This document shows, piece by piece, positions 1-5,768 of a stretch of DNA of 7,611 bases. The notes beneath the pieces were generated by a model. The model worked only from the letters and a program-made list of their open reading frames with translations. It ran no database searches and was not told the DNA's origin. Each line of letters begins with the position of its first letter. Within the stretch, counting starts at the first letter, position 1. A program made the position numbers and the translations under genes. Source of the DNA: CAYVBN01 sp964538565 (GTDB lineage: Bacteria; Pseudomonadota; Alphaproteobacteria; Rhizobiales; Xanthobacteraceae); assembly GCA_964538565.1 (NCBI GenBank), contig CAZIGW010000249.1, positions 1 through 7,611 of the forward strand. Direction: 5' to 3'.

Positions 1-1230
1 GAGCTGAACGATGACGCGGATGGCCGCGGCGATCTGGCCGCGGATGCTCGAAATCGTCATCGGCAGTCCGGCCATGCCGATCATCTGCTCGAGACGCGAG
101 ATCGCGTCGCGCGGCGTATTGGCGTGGATCGTCGCCATCGAGCCCTCATGACCGGTGTTCATCGCCTGCAGCATGTCGAAGGCCTCCTCGCCGCGGCACT
201 CGCCGAGGATCACCCGGTCGGGGCGCATGCGCAGCGCGTTCTTGACGAGGTCGCGCTGGCGGATTTCGCCCTTGCCTTCGATGTTGGGCGGACGCGTCTC
301 CATGCGCCCGACGTGCGGCTGCTGCAATTGCAGCTCGGCGGCGTCTTCGATGGTGATGAGGCGTTCCTTGTCGGAGATGAAGGCCGACAGGGCGTTGAGC
401 ATCGTGGTCTTGCCGGAGCCGGTGCCGCCGGAGATCACCAGCGTCACGCGCGCCTTGACCGCGGCGGACAGGAGCTCGGCCATCTGCGGACGGAGGGCGC
501 CGATCTCGATCAGCTTGCTCAGGTTGAAGGGCCGCTTGGAGAACTTGCGGATCGACACCAGCGGGCCGTCGACCGCGACCGGGCGGACCGCCACGTTGAC
601 GCGCGAGCCGTCGAGCAATCGCGCGTCGCACAGGGGATGCGATTCGTCGACGCGGCGGCCGACCGCGGAGACGATCTTGTTGACGATGCGCAGGAGGTGG
701 GCCTCGTCCTTGAAGCGCACGGCCGTCGGCTCGAGGATGCCGCCGCGCTCCACGTACACGCATTCGTGTCCGTTGATCAGGATGTCGCTGACGCTCGGAT
801 CCTTGAGCAGCGGCTCGATCGGGCCGAGCCCCGTCATCTCGTCGAGGATCTCGGTGACGAATTCGGACAGTTCCTGCGCATTGAGCGCCAGCCGCTCGGC
901 GACGATATATTGCGAGACGAGCTGCTGGACGTGCCTTCGCATGTCCTCTTCGGGCAGCTTCTCGAGCGCCGACAGGTTGATTTCCTCGATCAGCTTGCGA
1001 TGCAGCCGCACCTTGGCGTCGAGCAGCTTGTCGGTCAGCAGGGGGTTGGGGTTCGCCAGCGGGCTTGCGGGCGGAGCCGGCGGCAGGCTCGGCGCCGGCG
1101 GGGCGGACACGTCCGTGGCCGCTTCGGCGGGCGCCAGATCCGATGCCGCGCCTTCGGCGATGGACGGCACGTCGGCGACCACCGGAAGGTCGACGACGCC
1201 CGGGCGACGCAAGCTGAAACGTCCGGCCAT
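1..1230 (-). CDS. cpaF: Tad pilus secretion ATPase CpaF/TadA (C-terminus cut by window edge)
   Basis: Cytoplasmic hexameric ATPase of the GspE/VirB11 secretion superfamily that powers Flp pilin assembly at the inner-membrane platform. The reading frame is open for 410 codons from an ATG at 1230 to position 1. Family members are usually near 450-500 residues, so the last part of the C-terminal domain lies outside the window. Residues 1 to about 60 are a low-complexity Ala/Pro-rich leader. The N-terminal domain follows, with the Arg-containing stretch GSRVNVAVRP. Walker A is GGTGSGKTT at residues 268-276 (bases 429-403). The Asp-box region has IED at 294-296. Walker B is RPDRVILGE at 336-344, followed by CRG. 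The His-box is HEGSMATIHAN at 361-371. The start is supported by GAGGG at 1240-1236, five bases upstream. The gene lies 34 nt after cpaE and is last of the visible operon. Identification is firm; the symbol follows Caulobacter naming. Confidence 0.96.
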   Translation of the reverse strand, partial: MAGRFSLRRPGVVDLPVVADVPSIAEGAASDLAPAEAATDVSAPPAPSLPPAPPASPLANPNPLLTDKLLDAKVRLHRKLIEEINLSALEKLPEEDMRRHVQQLVSQYIVAERLALNAQELSEFVTEILDEMTGLGPIEPLLKDPSVSDILINGHECVYVERGGILEPTAVRFKDEAHLLRIVNKIVSAVGRRVDESHPLCDARLLDGSRVNVAVRPVAVDGPLVSIRKFSKRPFNLSKLIEIGALRPQMAELLSAAVKARVTLVISGGTGSGKTTMLNALSAFISDKERLITIEDAAELQLQQPHVGRMETRPPNIEGKGEIRQRDLVKNALRMRPDRVILGECRGEEAFDMLQAMNTGHEGSMATIHANTPRDAISRLEQMIGMAGLPMTISSIRGQIAAAIRVIVQL

Positions 1231-1264
1231 CTTTACCCTCGGTCCTTCCCTGCGAGCCCGTCGC

Positions 1265-2479
1265 CTAGCGCGCCCACGAGAAGCTGAGCTTCCTGGGCTG
1301 CGCAGCCGACGGCTGCGGCGCCTTGGCGGGCTGCGCGATGAGCTTCCTGAGTTGCAGGCTGATCTTGTTGTTGGCCTTGACCTCCTCGAGCGGAACCCCG
1401 CGGTCGATCGCCTCGCGCACGAGCGCATAGTCGTTGGGGATGGCCGCGGCGAAGTCGCTGCCGAGCGCGTGCTCGACGTCGCCGCGCCGCAGTCCGGCCC
1501 CGAACAGCCGCTGTTCGAAGCGGTTGACGATCACCTGCGGTTGCGGCCCCTCGCCGAGCCGCTCGCGGATGGCGGCGACCAGATGCTTGGCGTGCTTCAC
1601 GCCGGGCACCGTCATCTCGCTGACGATGAACAGCCGGTTCGAGCCGAGCAGCACGGCGTCGGTCCAGGAGAACCAGGTTCGCGGCATGTCGATGACGACG
1701 TAGTTGAAATGCGAGGAGACGAGGTCGAGGAGCCGCGTCACCATATCGGGGTCGAACGAGCGCATTTCGGCCGGCCGGTTAGGCGCGTCGATGACCGCGA
1801 GACCCGAAGGATGATGCGACAGCATGACCTCCAGGAGCTGTCGATCGAGCCGCTCGGGTCGTGGTTCGATCTCGTTGAGGTCGAGCCGCGGCTCGAGATC
1901 GAGATAGTCGCAGCAGGAGCCGTGCTGGAAGTCGAGATCGACCAGGCAGGTCGAAGGCCGCGCCTTCTCGCCGCTGTTGAGCAGGAGCAGTGCCGTCTGG
2001 ATGGCGAGCGTCGTCACTCCGGCGCCGCCGGCGGCGGCCAGGAAGGTGAAGATCTCGGCCTCGCTCTGCTGCGCCCCGGTCGGGGTCTGCATCACGCGCG
2101 CGCAGGTGCGAAGCAATTCCTCCGGCTGCACCGGCTTGACCAGGAAGTCGGCGACGCGGATCTGCAGCAATTGCCGCGCCATGTCCTTGTCGAAGGCCTG
2201 TGTGACGACGACGACCGGCGGCCAGTCGCCGATCCGCTCCATCAGACGTTGCAGCGCCGCCATTTCCTGGCCGATCCGCTCATCGAGATCGATGACGACC
2301 ACGGAGGCATCGAGCCCGTCGATGGCGCCTTCGTTGGCCACCAGCGCGCCTGGAAGCACGACGAGATCGAGGCCGCTGCCGCCGAAGGCCTCGCGCACCG
2401 ACTGCTCGAACGCGGCATCGGCGGTGACCAGCACCAGCCGTGTCCGGTTCGTCGTGCCCGTTGACCTTCCGATGAGCAT
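1265..2479 (-). CDS. cpaE: Tad pilus assembly protein CpaE/TadZ (receiver-like plus ParA/MinD-like ATPase domain)
   Basis: CpaE/TadZ proteins localise the Tad machine, usually at a pole, and belong to the ParA/MinD superfamily. The ATG at 2479 gives 404 aa; a GTG directly upstream at 2482 adds one residue. Upstream there is only a purine-rich GAGAAGAAAG tract. Residues 15 to about 130 look like a response-regulator receiver: Asp64 at the end of a VVVID strand, Thr93, and Lys115-Pro116 in FLVKP. The first-strand acidic pair is degenerate (VTAD). From about residue 144 the ATPase-like domain begins with FLAAAGGAGVTTLA. This aligns with the ParA-type P-loop but carries Ala150 and Val155 where the two lysines normally are. 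VDLDF (from 180) and VVIDMPR (about 261-267) match the later ATPase strands. The C-terminal 25 residues are Pro/Ala/Gln-rich and end in KLSFSWAR. The gene is 39 nt after the lipoprotein gene and 34 nt before cpaF. Nucleotide hydrolysis by this protein is doubtful given the P-loop. Confidence 0.93.
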   Translation of the reverse strand: MLIGRSTGTTNRTRLVLVTADAAFEQSVREAFGGSGLDLVVLPGALVANEGAIDGLDASVVVIDLDERIGQEMAALQRLMERIGDWPPVVVVTQAFDKDMARQLLQIRVADFLVKPVQPEELLRTCARVMQTPTGAQQSEAEIFTFLAAAGGAGVTTLAIQTALLLLNSGEKARPSTCLVDLDFQHGSCCDYLDLEPRLDLNEIEPRPERLDRQLLEVMLSHHPSGLAVIDAPNRPAEMRSFDPDMVTRLLDLVSSHFNYVVIDMPRTWFSWTDAVLLGSNRLFIVSEMTVPGVKHAKHLVAAIRERLGEGPQPQVIVNRFEQRLFGAGLRRGDVEHALGSDFAAAIPNDYALVREAIDRGVPLEEVKANNKISLQLRKLIAQPAKAPQPSAAQPRKLSFSWAR

Positions 2480-2518
2480 CACTTCGACTTTCTTCTCGCC
2501 GCGACGCGCCCGGTCGGG

Positions 2519-2884
2519 TCACTTGACCGCGGCGGCCGGAGCGGCCGGCGTCGGATTGACCTGCGCCGCGGCCTCGGCCTGCGACTGCTGGAACGCCGCC
2601 GAACTCGTGGTGGTGTTGGTGGGTGGAATCACCTTGTTGGCACGGTAGCGCTCGACGGCCGTCTGCATCCTGTAGCCGTCGAACGCGATATCCCGGCTGG
2701 CGCTCGCGGCAGGCCAGGGATCAACCGACTGCACGGCCTGGTTCGCCGCCAGCGAGTCGCCCGCCGAGAGGCCGATCGTGTCGCGCCGGTCGTAGTAGAT
2801 GTCCGAGCAGCCCGCGAACGACAGGCCGACCCCGACGAGGACGATCAGCGCGCCGGCGCGCTTCGCTTTACTGCAACGTCGCAT
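2519..2884 (-). CDS. Small Tad-locus lipoprotein in the cpaD position
   Basis: This 121-aa predicted outer-membrane lipoprotein has a positively charged start (RRCSKAKR), a hydrophobic core at about residues 11-23, and a lipobox FAGC with Cys26 as the acylated residue. Ser27 follows, which does not suggest inner-membrane retention. The mature part has DRRDTIGLSAGDSLAANQAV, a DPWP motif, an AVERYR segment followed by VIPP, and a low-complexity Gln/Ala/Pro tail. The start is the ATG at 2884, with GGGAGGG at 2895-2889 four bases upstream. The gene overlaps the end of cpaC by 17 nt, which suggests coupled translation. CpaD, the usual lipoprotein at this position, is about 200 residues or more and has a conserved globular domain. 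I do not see that domain, so I do not use the cpaD symbol. A role as secretin partner or pilotin is inferred from position and lipidation only. Similar short lipoproteins occur, from memory, in rhizobial tad loci. Confidence 0.85.
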   Translation of the reverse strand: MRRCSKAKRAGALIVLVGVGLSFAGCSDIYYDRRDTIGLSAGDSLAANQAVQSVDPWPAASASRDIAFDGYRMQTAVERYRANKVIPPTNTTTSSAAFQQSQAEAAAQVNPTPAAPAAAVK

Positions 2885-4397
2885 GGGTCCCTCCCGCGGG
2901 CAGATCGAGCATGTGTCCGACGAACGGCCGGTCGAGTCCGGACGCCACGCGCAGTTCGGCCCGGCTGACTTCGGGCTTGCCCATCAGGAACAGGTCGGCG
3001 TCGTTGGCCGGCAGCGTCTTGTCGAGCGGGGTGGCGACGACGTCGCCCGGCCGGCTCGGCCGCACGATGCGCGGCGTGACGATGATGGCGAGATCGGTCT
3101 CGTTCTTCTGATAGGCGGCGCTGCGGAACAGGGTGCCGAGCACCGGAACGTCGCCGATCCACGGAAGCTGCTGTTGCGCCGTCTGCCCGGTGCTCTGCAA
3201 CAGGCCGCCGATCACGAAGCTCTGGCCGTCGCGCAGCTCGACCGTCGTGCTGGCGCGGCGCACGATCAGCGGCGGCACGCTGATGCCGGCGACCTGCACC
3301 GGATGGCTGGTGTCGAGCTGGCTGACTTCCGGCTCGATCTTCAGGTTGACGAGTCCGTCGGTGAGCACGGTCGGGGTGAACGCAAGCCCAACGCCGTAGC
3401 GCTTGTAATCGATGCTGACCGCGCCGAGCTGGCCCGGAACCGGCACCGGGAATTCGCCGCCGGCCAGGAAACTCGCCGTGTCGCCGGAGAGCGCCACCAG
3501 ATTGGGCTCGGCCAGGCTGCGCGCGAGCCCCTTCTCCTCGAGCGCGTTGATGAGGACGTCGGCCTCCAGCCCGCTGCCGATCAGCTTGCCGATGACGAAG
3601 CCGAACGGCGCCGTGCCCGACAGGACGCCGGCCGCGGTCGAGGCGGCGGTCGAGATCGGCAAAGCGTTGCTGCGGTCGCCGATGTTGGCGATGTAGCGGC
3701 CGTTGTTCGACTGCAGGTTCCACTGCACCCCGAGCTCGCGGCTCGCCTGGCGCGACATCTCGATGAAACGCACCTCCAGCATGACCTGCTGAGCCTGCAG
3801 CACCTGAATGGAGTTGATGACCTCCGGGCCGAACTGTCGCGCGATGTTGACGACGCGTTCGACCGTCGGCGCGTCCGGCGCGGTGCCCGACAGCATGATG
3901 CGGCCGTTGACCGAGGAAACGCGGATCCCGCAATGAGGAAACTGCCGGTTGATCTCGGCCGCGAGGCGCGAGGTGTCGTAGTTCACTTCGACGTCGAACA
4001 CGCCGATCAGCTTCTTGCCTTCCGCGTAGACCGAGACACGCGTCGTGCCGATCTTCTTTCCGAGCACCGAGAGGGCGTGATCGGTCAGCGGATTGACGTC
4101 GGCGACCTCCGGATCGCCGACCAGGATGTCGGCAAAGCTCGCGTCGGTGCGCACGTCCTCGGACTTGCCGATGGCGACGCTCACCGTGGCGGTGCGCTTG
4201 GCCGCGCTGATCTGCAGGAAGCGCTGCGCCTCGGCGGGTTGCGTGAACCCGGCCAGCATCGGCGCGGCCAGCCCCGCTGCCACCGTCAACGCGACGCACG
4301 CGCGCCGCAGCCGGCGCGGAAAAGCGTCGCGACCAATGATCGAAACCCCGTGCGCGCAGCGCGTGTGTTCAGCTGCGGCGTTCGTCTTGTCCCACAT
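2868..4397 (-). CDS. cpaC: Tad pilus outer-membrane secretin CpaC/RcpA
   Basis: CpaC forms the multimeric outer-membrane channel through which the Flp pilus emerges. With the ATG at 4397 the protein is 509 aa, a normal secretin length. An Arg-rich segment (PRRLRR, about 27-32) and a hydrophobic stretch at about 34-49 form a signal peptide with likely cleavage at AEA/Q57-58. A long n-region of about 30 residues precedes it. The pilus-secretin N-terminal domain runs from about 65 to 140 (DILVGDPEVADVNPL is typical). A BON-like segment (RVSSVNGRIMLSGTAP) is at about 159-174. The secretin core runs from about 265 to 450 and includes LAEPNLVALSGDTASFLAGG, a VPPLIVRRASTTVELRDGQ stretch, and WIGDVPVLGTLF ending at TPRIVRP. 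Start choice is uncertain: GGGGAGG at 4415-4409 is 11 nt from this ATG but only 5 nt from an in-frame GTG at 4403, and a further in-frame GTG lies at 4430. The stop codon overlaps the following lipoprotein gene. Confidence 0.95.
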   Translation of the reverse strand: MWDKTNAAAEHTRCAHGVSIIGRDAFPRRLRRACVALTVAAGLAAPMLAGFTQPAEAQRFLQISAAKRTATVSVAIGKSEDVRTDASFADILVGDPEVADVNPLTDHALSVLGKKIGTTRVSVYAEGKKLIGVFDVEVNYDTSRLAAEINRQFPHCGIRVSSVNGRIMLSGTAPDAPTVERVVNIARQFGPEVINSIQVLQAQQVMLEVRFIEMSRQASRELGVQWNLQSNNGRYIANIGDRSNALPISTAASTAAGVLSGTAPFGFVIGKLIGSGLEADVLINALEEKGLARSLAEPNLVALSGDTASFLAGGEFPVPVPGQLGAVSIDYKRYGVGLAFTPTVLTDGLVNLKIEPEVSQLDTSHPVQVAGISVPPLIVRRASTTVELRDGQSFVIGGLLQSTGQTAQQQLPWIGDVPVLGTLFRSAAYQKNETDLAIIVTPRIVRPSRPGDVVATPLDKTLPANDADLFLMGKPEVSRAELRVASGLDRPFVGHMLDLPAGGTHATLQ

Positions 4398-4408
4398 GCT
4401 CACATCGG

Positions 4409-4415
4409 CCTCCCC
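4409..4415 (-). promoter_or_regulatory. Ribosome binding site deciding the cpaC start
   Basis: On the minus strand GGGGAGG lies in the short spacer after the cpaB stop (4442-4440). It is 5 nt from an in-frame GTG at 4403 and 11 nt from the ATG at 4397, so either may be used; the difference is two residues. It lies downstream of the GTG at 4430, which argues against that longer start. Confidence 0.7.
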
Positions 4416-4439
4416 GCCGTCGTCGGTCACATCCCCATG

Positions 4440-5312
4440 TCACCGCTGCGCTCGGCGCTGTCCCAGGTGCGCCGTCACATCGCTTTCGCTGCCCTCGCGA
4501 GGCACGCTGTAGACCGTCTTGGTCGCCAGCCGGGTCACCGACACCGTGACTTGCGGTCCGGGCTCCTGGTCGGACGACCTCGAATTGACGAGATCGGCAA
4601 GCGTGATCGGCCGCGTGTTCATCGCGTCCGCCTCGCCGGCCTTGCGCAGTGCCAGCGACAGGGTTCCGACCTGGCTCGCCAGCGAGAGCTTCTGCGCGCC
4701 GGCGATGTCGACCTCGAGCGTCACCGCCTTCACGACCGACGGCTTCTCGGCGCGCTCGTCGGCGATCTGGTCGATCGCGAGCACGCGCGCGTTCTGCATC
4801 ACCACGTCGGTGACGGCGGAATTCTTCTCGACCTGGCGCGTCAGCACGACGTCGACGCGGTCGCCCGGCAGCACGAAGCCGGCGACGCCCTCGACGTCAT
4901 TGACCCGGACCGTGACGGCCTTCATGCCCTCGGCGAGCACGGCCGACAGCGTCGCCCGCTGGCCGGGACCGGTGACCTTCCATTTCAGCACCGGCTCGTT
5001 CGCCTCGATGGCGGAGAGCACGACCCGCTTGCCGCCCGCGGTGAGATCCTGAATCGACCGGAAAGCGCCCGCCGGCAGCGCCGCCTCGGGCCATTCGACC
5101 TCACGAAGAACGGCCGGCGTCAATTCGTTGCCGAACCGCAGCGGCTTGCTTGCCACCACGACGGTCTGGACCGACACCGGCTTCTGCTGCCGCGCCTCGA
5201 GCGTCTTCATGCGCAGCGATGCCTGGTGGTTGAGCCAGGTCTGCGCGACGAAGACCGCGAGCAGGCCGAACACGGCCGCGAAGGCGATCATGATGACGGT
5301 GCTGGCGCGCAC
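4440..5312 (-). CDS. cpaB: Tad pilus assembly protein CpaB/RcpC
   Basis: CpaB/RcpC is a periplasmic protein anchored in the inner membrane that works with the secretin in Flp pilus secretion. The 290-aa product has one N-terminal membrane segment (about residues 5-27, rich in Ala, Val, Phe and Leu) with no obvious signal-peptidase site. A SAF-type domain follows at about 47-110, including VVVASKPLRFGNELTPAVL. The RcpC domain follows, with GQRATLSAVLAEGMKAVTVR, then GVAGFVLPGDRVDVVLTR at about 142-159 and KAVTLEVDIAGAQKLSLA at about 195-212. The C-terminus is basic and disordered-looking. The start is a GTG at 5312 with GAGG at 5326-5323, ten bases upstream; no in-frame ATG occurs before residue 8, which lies inside the membrane segment. 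It is the first gene of the visible minus-strand operon, and cpaC follows after a short spacer. No pilin or prepilin peptidase gene precedes it, unlike many tad loci. Confidence 0.94.
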   Translation of the reverse strand: MRASTVIMIAFAAVFGLLAVFVAQTWLNHQASLRMKTLEARQQKPVSVQTVVVASKPLRFGNELTPAVLREVEWPEAALPAGAFRSIQDLTAGGKRVVLSAIEANEPVLKWKVTGPGQRATLSAVLAEGMKAVTVRVNDVEGVAGFVLPGDRVDVVLTRQVEKNSAVTDVVMQNARVLAIDQIADERAEKPSVVKAVTLEVDIAGAQKLSLASQVGTLSLALRKAGEADAMNTRPITLADLVNSRSSDQEPGPQVTVSVTRLATKTVYSVPREGSESDVTAHLGQRRAQR

Positions 5313-5367
5313 TGGCGCATTTCCTCAGCAAAATCCGACGCTACGCCCTCATCAGGCGCGTCGATGC

Positions 5368-5373
5368 AATATA
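5368..5373 (-). promoter_or_regulatory. Possible -10 element for the tad operon
   Basis: On the minus strand TATATT (one mismatch to TATAAT) sits 55 nt before the cpaB GTG, inside the AT-rich patch. No good -35 hexamer lies at 16-18 nt spacing; the best nearby, TTCAAC, is only 14 nt upstream. If real, this promoter would probably need an activator, and the direct repeats at 5380-5414 are placed for one. The call rests on base composition and one hexamer. Confidence 0.25.
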
Positions 5374-5379
5374 AGTTTG

Positions 5380-5414
5380 GGGCGGGTGTTGAATCCGTGA
5401 ACCGGGCGGGTGTT
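5380..5414. repeat. Pair of 11-bp direct repeats upstream of cpaB
   Basis: GGGCGGGTGTT occurs at 5380-5390 and again at 5404-5414, a 24-bp period. On the operon strand it reads AACACCCGCCC twice, immediately upstream of the possible -10 at 5373-5368. The placement suits a regulator binding two half-sites, but no known motif was recognised. Confidence 0.6.
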
Positions 5415-5504
5415 CTGGTACTATGCTGAAATTTCCCTGAATCCCGATTGTTGACGGATGGTGCAGTGGCACACCGAAATCATGACGCGGAAACGACACC
5501 GCGG

Positions 5505-5536
5505 GGCCGGCGCGGCGCGGAGCCCGGCCGGCGCGG
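5505..5536. repeat. GC-rich 11-bp direct repeat
   Basis: GGCCGGCGCGG is found at 5505-5515 and 5526-5536, a 21-bp period. Each copy contains the palindrome GCCGGC, so hairpins are possible. In such GC-rich sequence this may be chance or simple replication slippage; no function is assigned. Confidence 0.4.
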
Positions 5537-5667
5537 AGGCGACGGGCGGATGGGCCGCGGTCCCGCGACCCGCACAGGCTCGGCGGCCCCCGCCCCGATG
5601 GCTCTTAACCACCTTCGTTCGCCCTCGCCGCTCCTCGGCCCGTCAACATTGATCGGGCTGGACCATT

Positions 5668-5682
5668 GCGGCAACATGCCGC
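5668..5682. repeat. 15-bp inverted repeat upstream of the AhpD-like/ABC operon
   Basis: GCGGCA at 5668-5673 and TGCCGC at 5677-5682 are perfect complements around a 3-nt ACA spacer. The shape fits an operator or a short hairpin. No run of T follows, so it is not a typical terminator. It sits 86 bp before the start codon, where a promoter is expected. Confidence 0.45.
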
Positions 5683-5720
5683 TAACCATAAGAGGTCCGG
5701 ACGCACGCGCGCCCGGCGCC

Positions 5721-5752
5721 GACGCGTGCCAGAGAGGACGCGTGCCAGAGAG
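5721..5752 (+). repeat. Perfect tandem 16-bp duplication in the leader of the AhpD-like gene
   Basis: GACGCGTGCCAGAGAG is present twice back to back at 5721-5736 and 5737-5752, without mismatch. It ends two bases before the GGGAGG ribosome binding site at 5755-5760. Perfect identity suggests a recent slippage duplication, which would change leader length by 16 nt without touching the coding region. Confidence 0.9.
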
Positions 5753-5754
5753 TC

Positions 5755-5760
5755 GGGAGG
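5755..5760 (+). promoter_or_regulatory. Ribosome binding site fixing the start of the AhpD-like gene
   Basis: GGGAGG ends 8 nt before the ATG at 5769. The same frame is open upstream to 5448, but the strong site and the protein homology beginning after 5769 select the shorter start. Confidence 0.85.
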
Positions 5761-5768
5761 ATCCGTCC

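Larger units (their letters stand above)
5313..5768. other. Divergent intergenic control region between the tad operon and the AhpD-like/ABC operon
   Basis: No coding frame here is convincing. Frames that stay open through 5448-5768 have no good start signal, and no plausible protein was recognised in either direction. About 5361-5460 is clearly more AT-rich than the surroundings and probably holds the leftward tad promoter. About 5480-5600 is very GC-rich with internal repeats. About 5600-5700 is again more mixed and may carry the rightward promoter. Four repeat structures, listed separately, lie here. No tRNA, riboswitch or stem followed by a T-tract was seen. Confidence 0.8.

Noticed and set aside
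155..2464. Plus-strand open frame of 769 codons antisense to cpaF and cpaE
   Set aside because: It spans the junction of two genuine minus-strand genes with full motifs, and the product is low-complexity with no recognisable domain.
5318..5320. Alternative ATG start for cpaB, 8 bases before the GTG
   Set aside because: It is in a different frame that stops after ten codons, and it lies only about two bases from the GAGG ribosome binding site.
2799..5429. Very long plus-strand open frame of 876 codons antisense to cpaB and cpaC
   Set aside because: It is the complementary shadow of GC-rich coding DNA: its product is rich in Arg, Asp, His, Ala and Gly without recognisable domains, and the minus-strand frames encode clear CpaB and CpaC.
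5467..5472. TGGCAC as the -24 element of a sigma-54 promoter
   Set aside because: No TTGCA/TTGCT follows at the required 5-bp spacing; the downstream bases are ACCGAAATCA.
5501..5545. GC-rich repeats as a transcription terminator or CRISPR-like array
   Set aside because: There is no T-tract after any stem, and only two short copies with no regular spacer series.
5448..5768. In-frame upstream extension of the AhpD-like protein
   Set aside because: The extension is Arg/Gly/Ala/Pro-rich, includes the translated 16-bp tandem repeat region, and a strong ribosome binding site sits directly before the ATG at 5769.
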